DNA of 64,000 nt from Nocardiopsis_B sediminis (lineage in GTDB: Bacteria; Actinomycetota; Actinomycetes; Streptosporangiales; Streptosporangiaceae), in the NCBI RefSeq assembly GCF_042650565.1, contig NZ_JBHSBH010000009.1, positions 1 through 64,000 of the forward strand, read 5' to 3'. The notes below the pieces were generated by a model. That model was not told the DNA's origin and ran no database searches. It saw only the letters and a program-made list of their open reading frames with translations. Below are positions 27,554 to 35,567 of this stretch, piece by piece. The translations under genes and the position numbers were made by a program. Numbering within the stretch: position 1 is the stretch's first letter; every line of letters starts with the position of its first letter.

Positions 27554-27592
27554 GCGGGGTTCCGGTGTCTGCGCGGATCACCGGAGCCCCGC
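27554..27592 (+). ncRNA. Hairpin downstream of the orphan iron box
   Basis: Stem GCGGGGTTCCGGTG (27554-27567) pairs with CACCGGAGCCCCGC (27579-27592) with one wobble and an 11-base loop. It begins about 10 bases after the iron box and could be the 5' structure or terminator of a short iron-controlled transcript. No T-run follows. Confidence 0.3.
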
Positions 27593-27981
27593 TCGGCCGC
27601 TTCCGCGGGCATGCGGGTCTCAACTGAATAGCGGGCGCGTCGCAGGCACGGATCGCCACCCGTGCCGCCGGAACCGGGGGTCGCGGGGACCCGTCACCGG
27701 GCACCGGCACCGCGGCGCGCGAGATCGGACCGATCGACGACCGGCACGGCCCCACCCCTCGCCCCGCGAGGGGCGCGGCCCCGCCGGCCCGCCGCGGCCG
27801 GCCCCGGCGTTCACCATCCCCGGCCTCGGGATGCTGCTCGCCACGCAGGCGCCGGGCACCGGAAGCGGACGGGGTGCGATCACCCACGGGGGAGGAGCCC
27901 CGGAGCCCTGCGCGGATGAGCCCGGGGCTCTTCCCCCGAGCTTCTTGGCTTCTTCCGGATGGGCCCCCGCACCGCGGCCCG
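27593..27981. other. Non-coding remainder before the purine nucleoside phosphorylase
   Basis: Open frames here have shifting, non-coding-like codon use on both strands and no recognisable product. The only structure is the hairpin at 27888-27937. Confidence 0.4.
27888..27937 (-). terminator. Probable terminator of the purine nucleoside phosphorylase gene
   Basis: A 16-bp stem (27888-27903 with 27922-27937, one wobble), GGGGGAGGAGCCCCGG against CCGGGGCTCTTCCCCC, about 45 bases past the minus-strand stop at 27982. No U-tract. Confidence 0.55.
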
Positions 27982-28812
27982 TCAGAGCCGCATGAGGACC
28001 TTGTTCAGCAGCTCGCCCAGGCGCAGTGCCCGCTGGCGGACCACGTCGAGCGCCTTCTCGGAGTCGAACGGGTCGAAGACCGCGCCCACGGCGTCGTTGC
28101 TCACCATGGCCAGCCCCAGCACATCGGCGCCCATCTCCACCGCGGCGATGGTCTCCAGCGCGATCGAGCGCCCCACCAGGTCGGCGCCGGCGTTGCGCAG
28201 CATCACCAGCTCGGCCTGGGTCTGGAACTGCGGGCCCAGCACCGCCGCGTAGACCCCCTCGGCCAGCGACGGGTCGGCGTCGCGCACGATATCGCGCAGC
28301 CGCCCGCTGTAGGCCCCCGTGAGGTCCACGAAGTCCGGCCCGGTCAGCGGGGACATCGAGGTCAGGTTGATGTGGTCGCGGATGACGATGGGCTGGCCCA
28401 CCGAGAAGTCGGCGCGCAGAGACCCCGCCGTTCCGGTGAGCACGACGGTCGAGGCCCCGGCCGCGACACCGGTGCGCACCGCGTGCGCCACCCGCATCGG
28501 GTCGTGCTCCTCGTACAGGTGCGTGCGGCCCAGGAAGACGGCGACGCGCTTGGCGCCCACCCACATGCTGCGGACCTTGGTGGAGTGCCCGGCGGCCGTC
28601 GGCGGGGTGAACCCCGGCAGGTCGGCGACGTCGAGTTCGATGTCCGGCGTCCCCAGGGAGTCGGCGGCCCCCGACCACCCCGATCCGAGGACGACCATGG
28701 CGTCGTAGCCGTCGGCGCCGCTACGGTGTTTCAGCTCGTCCGCGGCGGCGTCGGCCAGCTCCTTCGCGTCGGCCGTCCGCATTTCAGGATGCGCTTGCGT
28801 GGATTCGCTCAC
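27982..28812 (-). CDS. Purine nucleoside phosphorylase
   Basis: About 276 residues, trimeric-type PNP fold. Phosphorolytically cleaves inosine or guanosine to base plus ribose-1-phosphate. Visible features: VVLGSGWSGAADSL phosphate loop, GRTHLYEEHD (His and Glu of the phosphate/purine site), LTGTAGSL, GPQFQTQAELVML and LETIAAVEMGADVLGLAMVSND, whose late Asn contacts the base. It complements adenosine deaminase at 25740. GTG 28812 was taken as start, but no clean ribosome site supports it; ATG 28782 is another choice. Confidence 0.88.
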   Translation of the reverse strand: MSESTQAHPEMRTADAKELADAAADELKHRSGADGYDAMVVLGSGWSGAADSLGTPDIELDVADLPGFTPPTAAGHSTKVRSMWVGAKRVAVFLGRTHLYEEHDPMRVAHAVRTGVAAGASTVVLTGTAGSLRADFSVGQPIVIRDHINLTSMSPLTGPDFVDLTGAYSGRLRDIVRDADPSLAEGVYAAVLGPQFQTQAELVMLRNAGADLVGRSIALETIAAVEMGADVLGLAMVSNDAVGAVFDPFDSEKALDVVRQRALRLGELLNKVLMRL

Positions 28813-28937
28813 ACTTCCGGAGCGTACCTTTTCGTGACCGTTTCGTTCCGCAGCGTTATCGGTGTGTCCCCGTACCCGCCCGGCGCGGATCATCCCGCGG
28901 CCCCTCCCGGCGCGCCGGGCGTGGTCCGCAACGGGGC

Positions 28938-29390
28938 TCAGGCAGTGGGGCGCGACAGCAGGTCGGCGATGTAGGACGCGGGCGCGCCGGCCTTCCCGGC
29001 GGCGTCGGCCAGCCGCCCCAGCCGTTCCGGCGTGGGCAGGCCGCCCTCGTAGTCGTCGAGCACGTGGGCCCACGCGGTGGCGTCGCCGTCGAGCAGCGTG
29101 CGCACCCGCACCCGGATCCGCGTGTAGGCGGCCGATCCGGCCTCGTCACCCCCCGCCACGTGGGGTTCGTCCCATTCGCAGACGTCGTAGACGGCGACGA
29201 ACACGCTGGAGCCCGGATGCTCCACCACGGTCGGCAGCGCCCCGCCGGGCCGGGCGTGCCCGCCGCCGAAGGTCAGCCGCCAGCCCTCCAGCCAGCCGGT
29301 ACTCCACAGCGGTGATCGCGGCGCCCGCGCCCCCATCCGGTCGGGGTCAAGATTGGCGCTGTAAGCGGCGTACAGAGGCACGCGGGCCAT
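28938..29390 (-). CDS. Gamma-glutamylcyclotransferase-like protein
   Basis: 150 residues. The N-terminal YAAYSANLDPDRMGARAP corresponds to the YGSN-type substrate loop of gamma-glutamylcyclotransferases, followed by GWRLTFGG and a VAVYDVCEWDE segment where the catalytic Glu lies in the family. It probably cleaves gamma-glutamyl amines, but the substrate is not readable. It stands alone between the nucleoside phosphorylase and the quinone-reductase gene, and is divergent from the latter. Confidence 0.8.
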   Translation of the reverse strand: MARVPLYAAYSANLDPDRMGARAPRSPLWSTGWLEGWRLTFGGGHARPGGALPTVVEHPGSSVFVAVYDVCEWDEPHVAGGDEAGSAAYTRIRVRVRTLLDGDATAWAHVLDDYEGGLPTPERLGRLADAAGKAGAPASYIADLLSRPTA

Positions 29391-29545
29391 CGTACGACGC
29401 CGCGGGTATCCCCGCTGCGTATTCCGCGACCCGGGATGGCGGAGAATGGATACGGCGAAAGAGGCGAAAGACCCAGGCGGAGGCCCATAGGGCCGGAGCC
29501 GCCCGCGGTGCGGGTGGCCGGTCCGCCAGAAGGAGTGAAGCAGTC

Positions 29546-30931
29546 GTGACGAAGGTCGTGATCATCGGTGGCGGTCCCGGGGGCTATGAGGCGGCACTGG
29601 TCGCAGCCCAGTTGGGAGCCGACGTGACGGTCGTGGACCGCGACGGCATCGGCGGCGCATCCGTGCTCACCGACTGCGTCCCCTCCAAGACGCTCATCGC
29701 CACCGCCGTCCGCAACGCCTACATCAAGGACGCCCCCAACCTGGGGATCCGCGTCGGCGGAGCCCCGGGCGACGACACGTGCAGCACCGCCGCCGACATG
29801 AAGCGGATCAACGAGCGGGTCAAGCGCCTGGCCGTGGCCCAGTCCGAGGACACCGCAGCGCGCCTGGTGAAAGAGGGGGTCGAGATCATCCCGGGCGAGG
29901 CGCGCCTGGTCGACCCCCGGATCGTCGCGGTCGGCGACCGCCGTATCACCGCCGACGTCGTCCTCATCGCCACCGGCGCCCACCCGCGCGAGCTGCCCAG
30001 CGCCCGGCCCGATGGCGAGCGCATCCTCACCTGGCGCCAGCTCTACGACCTGGAGTCGCTGCCCGAGGAGCTGATCGTGGTGGGGTCCGGCGTCACCGGC
30101 GCCGAGTTCGCCAACGCCTACCAGGGGCTGGGCTCCCGGGTCACCCTCGTCTCCTCGCGCGACCGCGTCATGCCCACCCAGGACGCCGACGCCGCCGAGG
30201 TCCTGGAGGGCGTCTTCCGCCGCCAGGGCATGCAGGTGCTGGGCAATACCCGCGCCGAATCCGTGGTCAGAACCGACGACGGCGTGCTGGTCACGCTCTC
30301 CGACGGCCGCACCGTCACGGGCACCCACTGCCTCATGACCGTCGGCATGATCCCCAACACCGACGGCCTGGGCTTCGAGGAGGCCGGCATCCGGCTCGAC
30401 GGGGGCGGGTTCGTCCAGGTCGACCGGGTCTCGCGGACCTCGACCCCCGGGGTCTACGCCGCCGGCGACTGCACCGGCGTGAACATGCTGGCGTCGGTGG
30501 CCGCCATGCAGGGCCGCATCGCCATGTGGCACGCGCTGGGCGAGGCGGTGGCCCCGCTGAAGCTGTCCACCGTGGCCTCGACCGTGTTCACCCACCCCGA
30601 GCTCGCGGCGGTGGGGGTGAGCGAGGAGGACGTGCGCAGCGGCAAGGTCGACGCGCGCATCGTCAACCTCCCGCTCGACACCAACTCGCGGGCGAAGATG
30701 AACAACAGCAAGGACGGCTTCGTCAAGCTCATCTGCCGCCAGCACACGGGCATCGTCCTGGGCGGCGTCATCGTCGGCCCGCGCGCCAGCGAACTCATCC
30801 TGGGCGTGTCCATCGCCGTCCAGCAGCGCCTGACCGTCGACGAGATCGCCCACACCTTCGCGGTCTACCCGTCCCTGTCCGGCAGCGTCACCGAGGCCGC
30901 CCGCTCCCTCATGCTGGCCTCCCCGGAGTAG
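29546..30931 (+). CDS. NAD(P)H-quinone dehydrogenase, LpdA-like flavoprotein
   Basis: 461 residues of the pyridine nucleotide-disulfide oxidoreductase family. The FAD site IIGGGPGGYEAAL opens the protein; NAD(P) binding VVGSGVTGAEFANAYQGLGS lies in the middle, and the second FAD motif GVYAAGDCTGVNMLAS later. The normal redox pair CxxxxC is broken: the active segment reads GGASVLTDCVPSK with one Cys only. That matches the mycobacterial LpdA (Rv3303c) type, which reduces quinones and is not a lipoamide dehydrogenase. GTG 29546 follows AAGGAG. A strong terminator follows. Confidence 0.93.
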   Translation: MTKVVIIGGGPGGYEAALVAAQLGADVTVVDRDGIGGASVLTDCVPSKTLIATAVRNAYIKDAPNLGIRVGGAPGDDTCSTAADMKRINERVKRLAVAQSEDTAARLVKEGVEIIPGEARLVDPRIVAVGDRRITADVVLIATGAHPRELPSARPDGERILTWRQLYDLESLPEELIVVGSGVTGAEFANAYQGLGSRVTLVSSRDRVMPTQDADAAEVLEGVFRRQGMQVLGNTRAESVVRTDDGVLVTLSDGRTVTGTHCLMTVGMIPNTDGLGFEEAGIRLDGGGFVQVDRVSRTSTPGVYAAGDCTGVNMLASVAAMQGRIAMWHALGEAVAPLKLSTVASTVFTHPELAAVGVSEEDVRSGKVDARIVNLPLDTNSRAKMNNSKDGFVKLICRQHTGIVLGGVIVGPRASELILGVSIAVQQRLTVDEIAHTFAVYPSLSGSVTEAARSLMLASPE

Positions 30932-30948
30932 CCCCGCGCCGCGACGCG

Positions 30949-30982
30949 AAGGACCCCCGGCCCATTGGGGCCGGGGGTCCTT
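30949..30982. terminator. Bidirectional terminator after the quinone dehydrogenase gene
   Basis: Perfect 15-bp stem AAGGACCCCCGGCCC / GGGCCGGGGGTCCTT with ATTG loop, between the plus-strand stop at 30931 and the convergent stop at 31011. Confidence 0.88.
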
Positions 30983-31010
30983 GTGCTCTGGGGCCGCTCA
31001 GCGGGGCGGG

Positions 31011-32282
31011 CTAGAAGTCGAAGCCTCCGAAGTCCCCGCCGCCGAAGTCGCCGCCTCCGAAATCGCCGCCGAAGTCGCCTCCGCCGGCGTCACCGGCGCC
31101 GATGTCGCCCATGCCGGCGCCCATCAGGCCGCCGCCCATCATGGACCCCATCATCGAGCCCATCATCATGCCGGTGAACATGCCCATCATCATGTCCATG
31201 CCGAAGTAGCCGCCCGCGTAGGGGGCGTAGGCCGGGCCGGCGTCGTAGTAGGGCCGGCGCTCGCCGTTGACCTCGACCAGCCGGACATCGGGGTCGTAGC
31301 CCGACAGGACCGCCTGGGAGCAGGCGGGGCAGGCCGGGACCGACCGCGCGGAGCCGCCGGGGGGCGCCCACTGGACGTCCTGCTGCGACGGGCCGTGCTG
31401 CGGGTTGAAGAAGCAGGGCTTGCGCCGCTCGGGCACGGTGTCGCCGTTCATCCGCGCCCGGGTGGCCACCATGTAGTAGCGGCCGTCCTCCAGGGCGTTG
31501 GTGACCTGCTGGATCTCCTCGGGGGAGCGGATGCCGTCGAGCGTGGCCTTGGCGCGGTCGTAGGAGTCCATGGCGTGGGTGTAGTCGGTGCGCGTGGGGT
31601 CGTCGACCTTGGCGAGGTCGATCTCCAGGCGCGCGATGTCCTCACCCAGGCGGACGACGTCCTCGGTGGCCATCTGCTTGATCTCGGCGAGCTCCTTGGC
31701 CTCCTTGGCCTCGCGCTTCTTCTTCGAGTTGTAGACGAAGAAGCCGCCGCCCGCGACCGCGAGCACCAGCAGGCCGACCAGCACGCCGCCGAAGACGCCG
31801 GAGGCGGCGTCGGCGGACTGCTCGGCCGCCGCGGCGTCGGGGATCGAGGCGAGGGTGTCGATCTGGTTGCCGCCGCCCTCGGCATAGGCGTCCTGCTGAA
31901 TCGACTCCAGGGCGGAGGTGTCGAGGTCGGGCGAGCGGACGAAGTACCCCTCGGAGCCGACGAAGCCGGCGTAGACGCCGTCGCCGACGTCGCTCATGAT
32001 CGGGTCGAGGTAGGCCTCCAGCGCGCTCTCGGAGGAGAAGGTGCCCTCGGGCAGCAGCACGTAGTAGACCGGGACCTCGGAGTTCTCCGCCGCCTGGACC
32101 AGGACGTCCTGTTCGGCCTGCGGGAACACGTCGGAGATGCTCTCTTCGATGAACACGTGGTCGTCGCGCAGGTCGCCGGCGACGTCACCGGCGGCGGGGG
32201 CATCGGCGAACGCCGGTGCGGCGGCCATGACCACGGAGAAGCCTGCGGTGAGCAGGGCGGGTATTACCAAGCGGCGCAACAT
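31011..32282 (-). CDS. Signal-anchored membrane protein with TPM-like ectodomain and cytoplasmic C..H/CxxC domain (family copy A)
   Basis: 423 residues. Signal peptide to about residue 27, an extracellular alpha/beta domain (about 30-150) with VPVYYVLLPEG, one membrane segment (about 163-184: VFGGVLVGLLVLAVAGGGFF), a KKKREAKEAKELAEIKQ helical part, and a cysteine domain: C290-F-F-N-P-Q-H296 and C318-P-A-C321, a plausible zinc site. The C-terminus is remarkable: a Met-rich run MDMMMGMFTGMMMGSMMGSM and then repeated GGDFGG. Two neighbours (34221-35567, 35557-36924) share ectodomain, membrane segment and the cysteine motif; a fourth (36921-37715) has the ectodomain only. ATG 32282 follows AGAGGAAC. 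Function unknown; a TPM relation is structural guesswork. Confidence 0.75.
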   Translation of the reverse strand: MLRRLVIPALLTAGFSVVMAAAPAFADAPAAGDVAGDLRDDHVFIEESISDVFPQAEQDVLVQAAENSEVPVYYVLLPEGTFSSESALEAYLDPIMSDVGDGVYAGFVGSEGYFVRSPDLDTSALESIQQDAYAEGGGNQIDTLASIPDAAAAEQSADAASGVFGGVLVGLLVLAVAGGGFFVYNSKKKREAKEAKELAEIKQMATEDVVRLGEDIARLEIDLAKVDDPTRTDYTHAMDSYDRAKATLDGIRSPEEIQQVTNALEDGRYYMVATRARMNGDTVPERRKPCFFNPQHGPSQQDVQWAPPGGSARSVPACPACSQAVLSGYDPDVRLVEVNGERRPYYDAGPAYAPYAGGYFGMDMMMGMFTGMMMGSMMGSMMGGGLMGAGMGDIGAGDAGGGDFGGDFGGGDFGGGDFGGFDF

Positions 32283-32379
32283 GATCGTTCCTCTCGCCTC
32301 CCTCACCCACTTGTGACGAACGGTGGGAGGGGAAGGTTCCCGCCTGCGCCGTCCGCGTGGGGCCCGTGGCCACCCACAC

Positions 32380-32415
32380 TACGGGCGGCCCGCCCCGTGG
32401 GACAGGCCGCCCGTA
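32380..32415 (-). terminator. Hairpin after the DAACS symporter gene
   Basis: TACGGGCGGCC (32380-32390) pairs with GGCCGCCCGTA (32405-32415), a perfect 11-bp stem 25 bases past the symporter stop. No U-tract. Confidence 0.5.
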
Positions 32416-32439
32416 CATGCTCTGCCGAAGGCGCCGCCG

Positions 32440-33909
32440 TCAGGAGGACGGCGGAGTTGGCGCGGAGCCGGCGGTGACCGTGTCGCCACCGGTGTCCGTG
32501 CCGGAGCCGTCGGCGTCGGCGTCGGTGCCGGACGCGGCGTCCGCCGCCGGCGCGTCCTTCGCGGCGGGCGTGTCCGCGTCGCCGGAGAACTCCGGGTCGA
32601 CGAAGCCGTCGAGCCCGCGCGGGGCGTTGTAGCGCGCCAGGTCGAGGATGTTCTCGCGCTTGGCGACGATCGCGGGGATGAGCGCCTGGCCGGCGACGTT
32701 GGTGGCGGTGCGGCCCATGTCCAGGATCGGGTCGACGGCCAGCAGCAGGCCGACGCCTTCCAGCGGCAGCCCCACGGTCGACAGGGTCAGGGTCAGCATG
32801 ACCGTGGCGCCGGTGGTGCCCGCGGTGGCGGCCGAGCCGATGACCGAGACGAACGTGATCAGCAGGTAGTCGGTGATGCCGAGCTGGATGCCGAAGAACT
32901 GGGCGACGAAGATCGCCGAGATCGCCGGGTAGATGGCCGCGCAGCCGTCCATCTTGGTGGTCGCGCCGAAGGGGACGGCGAAGGACGCGTAGTGGCGCGG
33001 GACGCCGAAGTTGGTCTCGGCGACGCGCTCGGTCACGGGCATGGTGCCCATCGAGGACCGCGAGACGAACCCGAGCTGCACCGCGGGCCAGGCGCCGGTG
33101 AGGTATTTGGTGACCGAGAGCCCGTGGACGCGGGCCAGGATCGGGTAGACCACGAACATCACCAGGACGAGGCCGATGTAGATGGCCGCGGTGAACCGGC
33201 CCAGGGCGCCGATGGTGGTCCAGCCGTAGCTGTAGACGGCGTTGCCCAGCAGGCCGACGGTGCCCAGCGGGGCGAGGCGGATGATCCACCACAGCACCTT
33301 CAGCACGATCTTCAGCGCCGACTGGGTGAAGGCCAGGAAGGGCTCGGCCGCCGCACCGACCCGCACGGCGGCGACCCCGACCGCGATCGCGATGACGATC
33401 AGCTGGAGCGCGTTGAAGTCCAGCGCCGTGGTGAGGGCGCCCGCGTCGTCGGCGGAGGTGCTCGCGGTCAGCCCCAGGAAGTTGGCGGGGACCAGGCTCT
33501 CCAGGAACGCGATCCAGGAGCCCTGGGTGTCGGGGACCTCCGCGCCGCCGGGGCTGACCCCGCTGTTGACGCCGGGGCGGATGATGAGCCCCAGCGCGAT
33601 GCCGATCACGACCGAGACCAGCGCCGTGATGGCGAACCACAGCAGCGTCTGGCCGGCCAGCCGGGCGGCGTTGGAGACGTTGCGCAGGCTGGCGATGGAG
33701 GAGATGACGGCGAGCAGGATCAGGGGCGGGACGATCGTCCGCAGCAGTGTGACGAACGTGGAGCCGATGGTGTCGAGGGTGACGGCGAGCCAGTTGGGGT
33801 CATCGGCCGAACCGCCGAGCTGGCGGGCGACGACACCGAGGGCGACGCCCAGGACGAGGGCGGCCAGGACCTGGACGGCGAAGGGGATTCGGCGCAGTGC
33901 TGATGGCAC
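32440..33909 (-). CDS. DAACS family dicarboxylate/amino acid:cation symporter
   Basis: 489 residues with about eight membrane segments and two re-entrant loops. Family motifs: SRSSMGTMPVT (first serine-rich hairpin), GATTKMDGCAAIYPAISAIF and DPILDMGRTATNVAGQAL. These resemble the cystine/glutamate/C4-dicarboxylate carriers (TcyP, GltP, DctA); the substrate cannot be decided. A 50-residue acidic Ala/Asp/Gly-rich tail is cytoplasmic. GTG 33909 follows TTGGAG. It is embedded among four related uncharacterised membrane proteins but separated from them by about 150 and 310 bases, so co-regulation is not shown. Confidence 0.92.
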   Translation of the reverse strand: MPSALRRIPFAVQVLAALVLGVALGVVARQLGGSADDPNWLAVTLDTIGSTFVTLLRTIVPPLILLAVISSIASLRNVSNAARLAGQTLLWFAITALVSVVIGIALGLIIRPGVNSGVSPGGAEVPDTQGSWIAFLESLVPANFLGLTASTSADDAGALTTALDFNALQLIVIAIAVGVAAVRVGAAAEPFLAFTQSALKIVLKVLWWIIRLAPLGTVGLLGNAVYSYGWTTIGALGRFTAAIYIGLVLVMFVVYPILARVHGLSVTKYLTGAWPAVQLGFVSRSSMGTMPVTERVAETNFGVPRHYASFAVPFGATTKMDGCAAIYPAISAIFVAQFFGIQLGITDYLLITFVSVIGSAATAGTTGATVMLTLTLSTVGLPLEGVGLLLAVDPILDMGRTATNVAGQALIPAIVAKRENILDLARYNAPRGLDGFVDPEFSGDADTPAAKDAPAADAASGTDADADGSGTDTGGDTVTAGSAPTPPSS

Positions 33910-34220
33910 GGTGGTGCTCCAAGCGAAAGGAGGATGCCGGGGTGCTCGCGGATGGGCGGGGCGGCCGGCGGACGAGGGAGCGGCGCCGCTCAGGGCGCGC
34001 GGTCACGGGGAACGGTGGGCGGAGGCGTCAGGAACGCCGACACGCCTGGCTGGCGACACGGCACAGGTCGATGTGCCGGCGCTCGGTGAGGCCCCAGATA
34101 TTCGTCACGTTCCAGAACAATAGCCAGCACCACGCGGTTATTCCCTACGCGACGGAGTGACAATCCGGTCTCAATTGTCGCCCTTGTCGGGAATGACCGC
34201 TTTTAACGAGGTGGGGGTGC
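33910..34220 (-). promoter_or_regulatory. Leader/promoter region of the DAACS gene
   Basis: 311 bases without a gene. On the minus strand a TTGTCA (34163-34158) could be a -35, but its spaced -10 (TAACCG) is poor. The distal half (34085-34210) is AT-richer than the surroundings. Confidence 0.3.
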
Positions 34221-35567
34221 TCAGCCGTGGCGCAGATCTCCCCGGAGGACGCGCTGTACGAGGTCGTCGCTGAGGCTGCCGTACCCGGTGGCCGACCAGA
34301 CGCTCTCATCGGCGGGGACCTCGTAGTAGGCGACTTGTTCACCGCCGCGCAGGTCCGGCAGCGCGACCGGCGCCCGGTGGCCGCGAACGGCCGCGGTGCA
34401 GTCGGCGCACGCGTGCACCCGGACCTTGCGGGAGGAGCCGAGCGCGCGCCAGTTCAGCGGCCGGGTGTCGGTGGCGTGCAGGGGGTCGAAGTAGCAGTGG
34501 CGGCGCGCGGCCGGTGGCCTGCGCCCCTGCTGGCGCGCCTCGGCGGCGCGCAGCGCGTCCTCGCTCATGTGCAGCAGGACCCGGGCCCCGGCGAGGTCGG
34601 CCATCCCATGGGCCGTGTCGAGGGCCTTGCCGGCCGCGTGCTGGGCGTCGAGCGCCGTCCTGTACTGTTCGGCGGCCTCTGCCGCCTGGGGCGCGTCCTC
34701 GGCCAGGGTGAACGCGCCCAGCCGCTCCGCCACCTCCACGAGTTCCCGTTCGACCTCAGCGCGCAGCCGGGCCAGCCGGGCGTCGTCGGCGTTGTCGAAG
34801 GCCACCAGGCGCGGGACGGCGGGCGTGCGCCTGCGGTACAGCAGCAGGCCGCCGACCGCGGCGGCCGCTACCAGCACCGCCGCCCCGGCGGCGAGCCACG
34901 GCGCCACTCCGGGGCCGGGGGCGGTGGCGTCCGGGGCCGCGGAGTCGTACCACAGGCTCTGGTCGAGCGCTTCGCTCGCGCGCTCATAGGCGGCGTCACC
35001 GGTTCCGGTGTCGATCAGCTCCACCGTGTCGCTGAACAGCGCGGACAGTGGGGCGTCGCGGTCGGCGTCGAGGCTCACGGCCATGGCGGCCTCGTGCGCC
35101 TGGTGCTCCCGGCCGGTGCCGAAGTCGGTGCCGGTGATCCAGGGGGTTCCGCCCAGCTCCGCGGTCAGGTAGGAGCCGTCCTCGCCGAGGCGGTCGTGCA
35201 CGGCCCCGAGGAGCTGGTCGGGCTCCCCGTTCCAGGGATCGCCCGCTACCAACGGCACGACGACCACGTAGACCGGCTTGCCCGTCTGCGCGATCTGCTC
35301 GGCGAGCTCGATCCGGGCGTTCTCCGGCAGAGCGGACTCGATCGACGGGTCGACGTAGACGGGGGATTCCCGCAGCTCACCGGCGATCCGCTCGGCGGGG
35401 CTCACCGTGTCGGCCGCGGCGGCGGACCCAGCCGGGACGACCGTGCCCCCCACTATCCCGGTCGCGCACGCCATCACGGCGAGGATTCGCAGTCCCCGCA
35501 CGAGGGACTGCGGCCACGGGTACCGGAAGCGGGCGGAGGACGGGAGTGCGAGCGGTCTAGTCGGCAT
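34221..35567 (-). CDS. Signal-anchored membrane protein with TPM-like ectodomain and C..H/CxxC domain (family copy B)
   Basis: 448 residues. N-terminal signal (about 23-52), ectodomain with RIAGELRESPVYVDPSI, KPVYVVVVPLVAGD and LLGAVHDRLGEDGSYLTAEL, membrane segment about 222-244, a helical cytoplasmic stretch, then C358-Y-F-D-P-L-H364 and C387-A-D-C390. The C-terminus SVWSATGYG-SLSDDL-RVL is shared with copy C. The start ATG lies 11 bases inside copy C's end, and with the C-D overlap all three form one operon (D, C, B order of transcription). The ectodomain clearly resembles the others, so this is a tandem family. No catalytic motif recognised. Confidence 0.75.
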   Translation of the reverse strand: MPTRPLALPSSARFRYPWPQSLVRGLRILAVMACATGIVGGTVVPAGSAAAADTVSPAERIAGELRESPVYVDPSIESALPENARIELAEQIAQTGKPVYVVVVPLVAGDPWNGEPDQLLGAVHDRLGEDGSYLTAELGGTPWITGTDFGTGREHQAHEAAMAVSLDADRDAPLSALFSDTVELIDTGTGDAAYERASEALDQSLWYDSAAPDATAPGPGVAPWLAAGAAVLVAAAAVGGLLLYRRRTPAVPRLVAFDNADDARLARLRAEVERELVEVAERLGAFTLAEDAPQAAEAAEQYRTALDAQHAAGKALDTAHGMADLAGARVLLHMSEDALRAAEARQQGRRPPAARRHCYFDPLHATDTRPLNWRALGSSRKVRVHACADCTAAVRGHRAPVALPDLRGGEQVAYYEVPADESVWSATGYGSLSDDLVQRVLRGDLRHG

